This document shows, one piece after another, positions 6,888 to 9,497 of a stretch of DNA of 9,497 nt. Each line of letters begins with the position of its first letter. Positions within the stretch are counted from its first letter, which is position 1. The DNA is taken from contig JBOHNR010000007.1 in NCBI GenBank assembly GCA_050730755.1, positions 1 to 9,497 of the forward strand, given 5' to 3'. Source of the DNA: CAVPPA01 sp050730755. GTDB lineage: Bacteria > Patescibacteriota > Saccharimonadia > Saccharimonadales > UBA4665. The notes below the pieces were generated by a model. The model saw nothing but the letters and a program-made list of their open reading frames with translations. It was not told where the DNA came from and searched no databases. The translations under genes and the position numbers were made by a program.

Positions 6888-7001
6888 ATGAAAACTCACC
6901 CAAACCAAGCTGGACTCATCCCCATTTTAATAACTATTCTCCTAGTGGTGGTAATTGTCATTATCCTGGCTTACTCAAGAGTTCATTCAGTTCAACCTTA
7001 G
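6888..7001 (+). CDS. Small single-span membrane protein, 37 aa
   Basis: The reading frame encodes a 37-residue protein: a short polar N-terminus (MKTHPNQAG), one hydrophobic span (about residues 10-28, rich in Ile, Leu and Val, with Pro12), and a short polar tail with Arg31 and His33 (AYSRVHSVQP). Support for a real gene comes from its own well-spaced promoter, the uniform hydrophobic span, and placement in an otherwise empty gap between two transcription units. There is no Shine-Dalgarno, but the predicted leader is only about 6 bases. I do not recognise a named family. The topology cannot be fixed; the basic C-terminal side suggests an N-out, C-in orientation. The function is unknown. It may be a small subunit or regulator of a membrane complex. 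The alternative is a chance ORF downstream of the promoter. Confidence 0.6.
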   Translation: MKTHPNQAGLIPILITILLVVVIVIILAYSRVHSVQP

Positions 7002-7030
7002 TTGCAAAAAACTGATAAAAATGTTACTAT
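7002..7030 (+). promoter_or_regulatory. Promoter of the rimB-like/rimK unit
   Basis: TTGCAA (7002-7007), a 17-base spacer, and TACTAT (7025-7030) with an upstream TG (extended -10, TGTTACTAT) form a strong-looking promoter. It starts one base after the small membrane protein's stop. Transcription would begin near 7037, leaving a leader of about 40 bases before ATG 7078. Confidence 0.72.
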
Positions 7031-7077
7031 ACCATCTTAGTAGCTAATATATTTGGACAGTTAAGGATCATAACTCA

Positions 7078-7527
7078 ATGGCTGTTAAATCGAGATTAAT
7101 TAACACTCTTGGCTCCACTATTTTGGTCGATTTTCCGGTCCTGGGGCTTAACAAAGTGCCCGCTAAAGTCGATACTGGTGCGGCTAGTTCATCGGTCTGG
7201 GCTAGTAGTATCGATGAAGAGGACGGTACTTTGCAGTATGTCTTATTTGACCGATTGTCGCCATTTTATACCGGTCAGAAGCTTTCAACACGAGCTTTTA
7301 CCTATACCCCGATCCGCAACTCGTTCGGACACACAGAACTACGCTACAAAGTTCGACTCCAAATTATCATTTCTGGCCGCACCATTCGAGCTAGCTTTAC
7401 TCTCGCTGATCGGGCTAAAAATAGTTCGCCAGTGTTAATTGGTCGTCGTACTCTTAGAGGAAAATTTTTGGTTGACGTGTCGCATCCTCATAAAGAAACC
7501 CTAAAAAGCGCATCACAAAGACCCTAA
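7078..7527 (+). CDS. RimB-like retropepsin-fold protease ('ATP-dependent zinc protease' family)
   Basis: The 149-aa protein has the aspartic retropepsin signature: VPAKVDTGAASSSVWA with DTGA at 32-35, and a second block PVLIGRRTLRGKFLVDVS (118-135) that matches the family's 'PVLIGRxxLxGxFLVD' strand. A single-domain protein of this type should work as a dimer, one Asp from each chain. The family (PF05618, COG4067) is often called 'ATP-dependent zinc protease', a name with little biochemical basis. Members sit beside RimK-type ligases, and RimB in Pseudomonas is reported to trim glutamates that RimK adds. The rimK gene is 165 bases downstream here, which supports that role by context. AAGGA (7063-7067) lies 10 bases before the ATG and a good promoter lies at 7002. 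Substrate and activity are inferred. Confidence 0.85.
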   Translation: MAVKSRLINTLGSTILVDFPVLGLNKVPAKVDTGAASSSVWASSIDEEDGTLQYVLFDRLSPFYTGQKLSTRAFTYTPIRNSFGHTELRYKVRLQIIISGRTIRASFTLADRAKNSSPVLIGRRTLRGKFLVDVSHPHKETLKSASQRP

Positions 7528-7552
7528 TTTTAGACTAAACAAGACTATCAAG

Positions 7553-7687
7553 ATGATACAAGACAAAAAAACTAATTCGTGCTATTGTCTGAAAGTCATT
7601 AAAAGCCAATCAGATCTAGACAGATTAATCTATACCATTAATAAATACTTAGAATTAACCTCAATGACAAAGAATTTAGGAGATTGA
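7553..7687 (+). CDS. Candidate 44-aa ORF between the rimB-like gene and rimK
   Basis: The ORF encodes 44 residues. It is Lys/Asp-rich, soluble in character, with a CYC motif (residues 10-12) and a likely amphipathic helix (SQSDLDRLIYTINKYLEL, about 18-35). It fills most of the rimB-rimK gap, stops 4 bases before the rimK ATG, and its last codons overlap the rimK Shine-Dalgarno, an arrangement that would suit translational coupling. Against it: no Shine-Dalgarno of its own, no homologue I recognise, and a TGA stop unlike every better-supported gene here. It may be a real third member of the unit or just a long leader. Confidence 0.35.
   Translation: MIQDKKTNSCYCLKVIKSQSDLDRLIYTINKYLELTSMTKNLGD
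7678..7682 (+). promoter_or_regulatory. Strong Shine-Dalgarno of rimK
   Basis: AGGAG, 9 bases before ATG 7692, is the best ribosome binding site in the window and fixes the rimK start. It lies within the last codons of the 44-aa candidate ORF. Confidence 0.8.
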
Positions 7688-7691
7688 ACTT

Positions 7692-8594
7692 ATGAACATC
7701 ATTATTTTGTCGAAGGGCCAGGGTAACTACTCAACGCGGCGCCTCAAACAAGAAGCTGTAGCTCGTGGCCACAGTGTTAGAGTTATTAATTACGCTCAGT
7801 GCTATGTATCAATTGAAAGCAATAACCCGATAGTTCGTTATAAAGGTGAAGAACTAACAGATGTTGACGTCATTATCCCACGCATTGCCTCCACTTTGAC
7901 CCGCTATGGCGGCGCTATAGTTCGTCAGTTTGAGATGCAGAATGTCTTTACCACTACCACGTCAATTTCCTTAACGCGCGCCCGTGATAAGTTACGCAGC
8001 CTTCAACTGTTATCAAAAGCTGGTGTTGGTATTCCAAAAACGGTTCTGGCTCTCGAAACCGCTGACTTTGATAATGTCCTTGAATTAATTGGTGGCGCGC
8101 CTGTAATTATAAAAATTGCACGAGGTACACATGGCGCAGGCGTAGTTCTGGCTGAAACTCGTTCAGCAGCTAAGGCTGTAATGCAAGCTTTCTATGTTGA
8201 AGGCGTTAGCTTTTTAGTTCAAGAATTTATCGCCGAAAGTGCCGGCACGGATATCAGGGCTTTTGTAGTTAATGGCAAGGTCGTAGCCAGCATGGAGCGT
8301 CAAAGCCTAGACGACGACTTCCGGGCTAATCTGCACCAGGGCGGATCTGCTAAATCACTTAAACTGACTGACGAAGAGCGAAAAATTGCCCAACGAGCGG
8401 CCAAAGCCATGGGATTACAGATTTGCGGCGTTGACATGGTTAGATCAAAGCGGGGTTCGCTTGTTTTAGAGGTTAATGCTAGCCCAGGCTTTGGTATCGA
8501 AAATGTAACTGGTCGCAATATTGCCGAAAAAATTATTGAATATATTGAACAAAACGCTAAAGCTAGACGCAAAAAAGATAAAGTCGGCGCCTAA
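7692..8594 (+). CDS. rimK: RimK, ATP-grasp alpha-L-glutamate ligase
   Basis: The 300-aa product has the same length as E. coli RimK and aligns with it almost without gaps. RimK uses ATP to add glutamates to the C-terminus of ribosomal protein S6 and can make poly-glutamate. ATP-grasp residues fall at the E. coli positions: K100 (RARDK), K141 (VIIKIARGTHGAG), R189 (GTDIRA), D248 (GVDM), E260 and N262 (LEVNASPG). The N-terminal domain shows the matching RRLKQEAVARGH, YKG and IIPRIA blocks. The C-terminal tail is lysine-rich (ARRKKDK). The start is set by AGGAG 9 bases upstream. The rimB-like protease gene upstream suggests a reversible modification pair. Strong similarity to proteobacterial RimK leaves open lateral transfer. 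S6 as the substrate is family knowledge, not visible here. Confidence 0.93.
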   Translation: MNIIILSKGQGNYSTRRLKQEAVARGHSVRVINYAQCYVSIESNNPIVRYKGEELTDVDVIIPRIASTLTRYGGAIVRQFEMQNVFTTTTSISLTRARDKLRSLQLLSKAGVGIPKTVLALETADFDNVLELIGGAPVIIKIARGTHGAGVVLAETRSAAKAVMQAFYVEGVSFLVQEFIAESAGTDIRAFVVNGKVVASMERQSLDDDFRANLHQGGSAKSLKLTDEERKIAQRAAKAMGLQICGVDMVRSKRGSLVLEVNASPGFGIENVTGRNIAEKIIEYIEQNAKARRKKDKVGA

Positions 8595-8602
8595 AACGCT
8601 CA

Positions 8603-8611
8603 TGTTATACT
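8603..8611 (+). promoter_or_regulatory. Extended -10 promoter placed for a leaderless mRNA
   Basis: TGTTATACT is a consensus-like extended -10 (TGn + TATACT, 8606-8611). It ends 7 bases before ATG 8619, so transcription should begin at or within a base of the start codon. No -35 is visible at 17-18 bases, which extended -10 promoters can tolerate. The gene has no Shine-Dalgarno, consistent with leaderless translation. Confidence 0.6.
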
Positions 8612-8618
8612 TTGGCGT

Positions 8619-9107
8619 ATGGATAGCAACTTAGTAATCGTTGCCGGACTCGTCATAGTACCGACTGCCGTGTTAATGTTTTTTAGAATCAACGCTACTA
8701 TGGTTTTTTTAGGTTTATGTTTAGGCTACGTTCTAACCCAATTTCTAGGCAGTGACGCTAAATCATTTGCTGACACGTTTTTATCTAGCGCTACTGTCAG
8801 TACAAGTGTTATGAAGCTAGTTTTATTGATCTTTCCAGCTTTCTTTACAGCCTTTTTCATGATTCATACTGTTCGAGGAAGTAGATTAGTACTTAATGCC
8901 TTACCTTCTCTTAGTGTCGGCTGTCTACTGGCTCTGCTTGTGGTGCCGTTGCTACCAACTGCAACATCTCACGCCATAATAGGTACGTCGTTATGGCAGC
9001 AGGCCTCAAGATTACAAGATATTATTATTGGCCTAGGCGCCTTAGTTAGTCTTCTCTTTTTATACTTACTAAGACCAAAGAAATACGGTAAAAAAAGTAC
9101 CGATTAA
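8619..9107 (+). CDS. Multi-span membrane protein of unknown function
   Basis: This 162-aa protein has about five hydrophobic spans (roughly residues 4-22, 27-43, 63-83, 93-113 and 133-151), a hydrophilic stretch with Asp46 and Asp52 between spans 2 and 3, and a basic C-terminus (LRPKKYGKKSTD). By the positive-inside rule the tail is cytoplasmic. I do not recognise the family and see no catalytic motif. Its start at 8619 is supported by the extended -10 seven bases upstream and by the first hydrophobic span starting at once. It lies 24 bases after rimK and may also be reached by rimK readthrough, but its own promoter makes a functional link with rimK uncertain. Confidence 0.75.
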   Translation: MDSNLVIVAGLVIVPTAVLMFFRINATMVFLGLCLGYVLTQFLGSDAKSFADTFLSSATVSTSVMKLVLLIFPAFFTAFFMIHTVRGSRLVLNALPSLSVGCLLALLVVPLLPTATSHAIIGTSLWQQASRLQDIIIGLGALVSLLFLYLLRPKKYGKKSTD

Positions 9108-9121
9108 GTAAAGGCTCCAGA

Positions 9122-9149
9122 TTGACTTTATTGGTTTTTTGCAGATAAT
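9122..9149 (+). promoter_or_regulatory. Promoter of the tRNA-Lys gene
   Basis: TTGACT (9122-9127), a 16-base spacer containing a T6 run, and GATAAT (9144-9149) form a near-consensus promoter. Transcription would start near 9156, giving a 5' leader of about 31 bases for RNase P to remove. Confidence 0.65.
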
Positions 9150-9186
9150 GTAAGAAGTTATTTCCGAGCCTCGCTTCACTAATTAA

Positions 9187-9263
9187 GGGCCCATAGCTCA
9201 GCTGGTTAGAGCACCTGCCTTTTAAGCAGGGTGTCGTGGGTTCAAGTCCCACTGGGCCCTCCA
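9187..9263 (+). tRNA. tRNA-Lys (anticodon UUU)
   Basis: The full cloverleaf can be drawn: acceptor stem GGGCCCA/TGGGCCC (7 bp), D stem GCTC/GAGC, anticodon stem CCTGC/GCAGG with loop CTTTTAA (anticodon TTT), 5-base variable loop GTGTC, T stem GTGGG/CCCAC with loop TTCAAGT, and an encoded CCA (9261-9263). It is 77 bases with CCA and decodes AAA and AAG. The discriminator base (73) is T, whereas bacterial tRNA-Lys usually has A. The acceptor and D arms look more like common bacterial tRNA-Ile than tRNA-Lys. It has its own promoter; no terminator is visible in the 115 bases after it. Confidence 0.97.
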
Positions 9264-9378
9264 AGCATAAGCGATATGAACTGAATTTCCTCTTTAATTG
9301 ATAATAATGAAGTACTACTATATATGTAGCCATAGGCATTAAAGTAAGAACTTACGCTTAACTAACCTGTAGAGATAA

Positions 9379-9497
9379 ATGCATACGAAAATAAAGACAC
9401 GAATCTTGCGTTCACGCCTAGCTAGGATCAGCTACTTTTTACTAGGTATACTATTCGCTAGCCTTATAATCGCACCGAACGCTATGGCTACCGGTGG
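9379..9497 (+). CDS. Start of an exported protein, 3'-truncated by the window edge
   Basis: The 39 visible codons encode a signal-peptide-like N-terminus: a strongly basic n-region (K4, K6, R8, R11, R13, R16), a hydrophobic core (about residues 17-32, ISYFLLGILFASLIIA), and an AMA motif (35-37) suited to signal peptidase I cleavage after A37. The frame is still open at the end of the window. The start has no good Shine-Dalgarno, only a weak AGAG at 9371-9374. The mature domain is out of view, so the function cannot be named. It could instead be an N-terminally anchored membrane protein. Confidence 0.6.
   Translation, partial: MHTKIKTRILRSRLARISYFLLGILFASLIIAPNAMATG

Noticed and set aside
7109..7438. 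109-aa + strand ORF overlapping the RimB-like gene
   Set aside because: It is in another frame of a gene with clear DTGA and GRRxL motifs and has no family features of its own.
9117..9140. Rho-independent terminator after the membrane protein gene
   Set aside because: The T6 run follows only a 4-bp weak stem (CCAG/TTGG), and the run lies inside the spacer of a good tRNA promoter.
9046..9339. 97-aa minus-strand ORF with a GPVGLEPTTPCLKGRCSNQL-like segment
   Set aside because: It runs antisense through tRNA-Lys. This peptide pattern is a well-known artefact of translating the complement of a tRNA gene.
9315..9355. Short palindromes CTAC-N7-GTAG and GTAAG-AA-CTTAC before the last gene
   Set aside because: Stems of 4-5 bp in AT-rich sequence are expected by chance; there is no T-tract and no known operator match.
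1..9497. Alternative genetic code with UGA as glycine
   Set aside because: Long conserved genes (lepA, dnaK, dnaJ, rimK) are full length with no in-frame TGA and use GGN for Gly, so the standard bacterial code fits.

Overview
The window looks like part of a reduced bacterial genome, most likely of the Saccharibacteria/Patescibacteria (CPR) type. This is an inference. It rests on tightly packed genes all on the + strand, several starts without a Shine-Dalgarno sequence, a divergent guanylate-kinase-like protein, tiny membrane proteins, and a dnaK locus without hrcA or grpE beside it. The long genes have no in-frame TGA and the well-supported ones end in TAA or TAG, so a UGA=Gly code (Gracilibacteria, Absconditabacteria) is not supported.

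Layout. Bases 2-1063 hold the C-terminal two thirds of a MurJ-type lipid II flippase. It is followed 11 bases later by full-length lepA (EF4), then by a guanylate-kinase-like gene whose Walker A loop is degenerate. Next is a heat-shock unit: a dnaK promoter embedded in two CIRCE-like HrcA operators in tandem, dnaK, a hairpin, and dnaJ. The 245-base gap after dnaJ carries a 37-codon single-span membrane protein gene with its own good promoter, and a second promoter driving the next unit. That unit is a retropepsin-like protease of the RimB/'ATP-dependent zinc protease' family, a 44-codon candidate ORF, and rimK (ATP-grasp glutamate ligase). A five-span membrane protein with an extended -10 placed for a leaderless mRNA follows, then tRNA-Lys(UUU) with its own promoter, and finally the first 39 codons of an exported protein running off the end.

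How the genes fit together. The content is mostly translation and protein quality control (lepA, dnaK/dnaJ, rimK, tRNA-Lys) plus cell-wall precursor export (murJ). The RimB-like and RimK proteins form a plausible add/remove pair for C-terminal glutamates, on ribosomal protein S6 in better-studied bacteria. The most interesting non-coding signals are the double CIRCE at dnaK and the repeated placement of -10-like hexamers 6-7 bases before SD-less start codons. No CRISPR array, insertion sequence or defence system was seen, and nothing amounts to a wholly new system.
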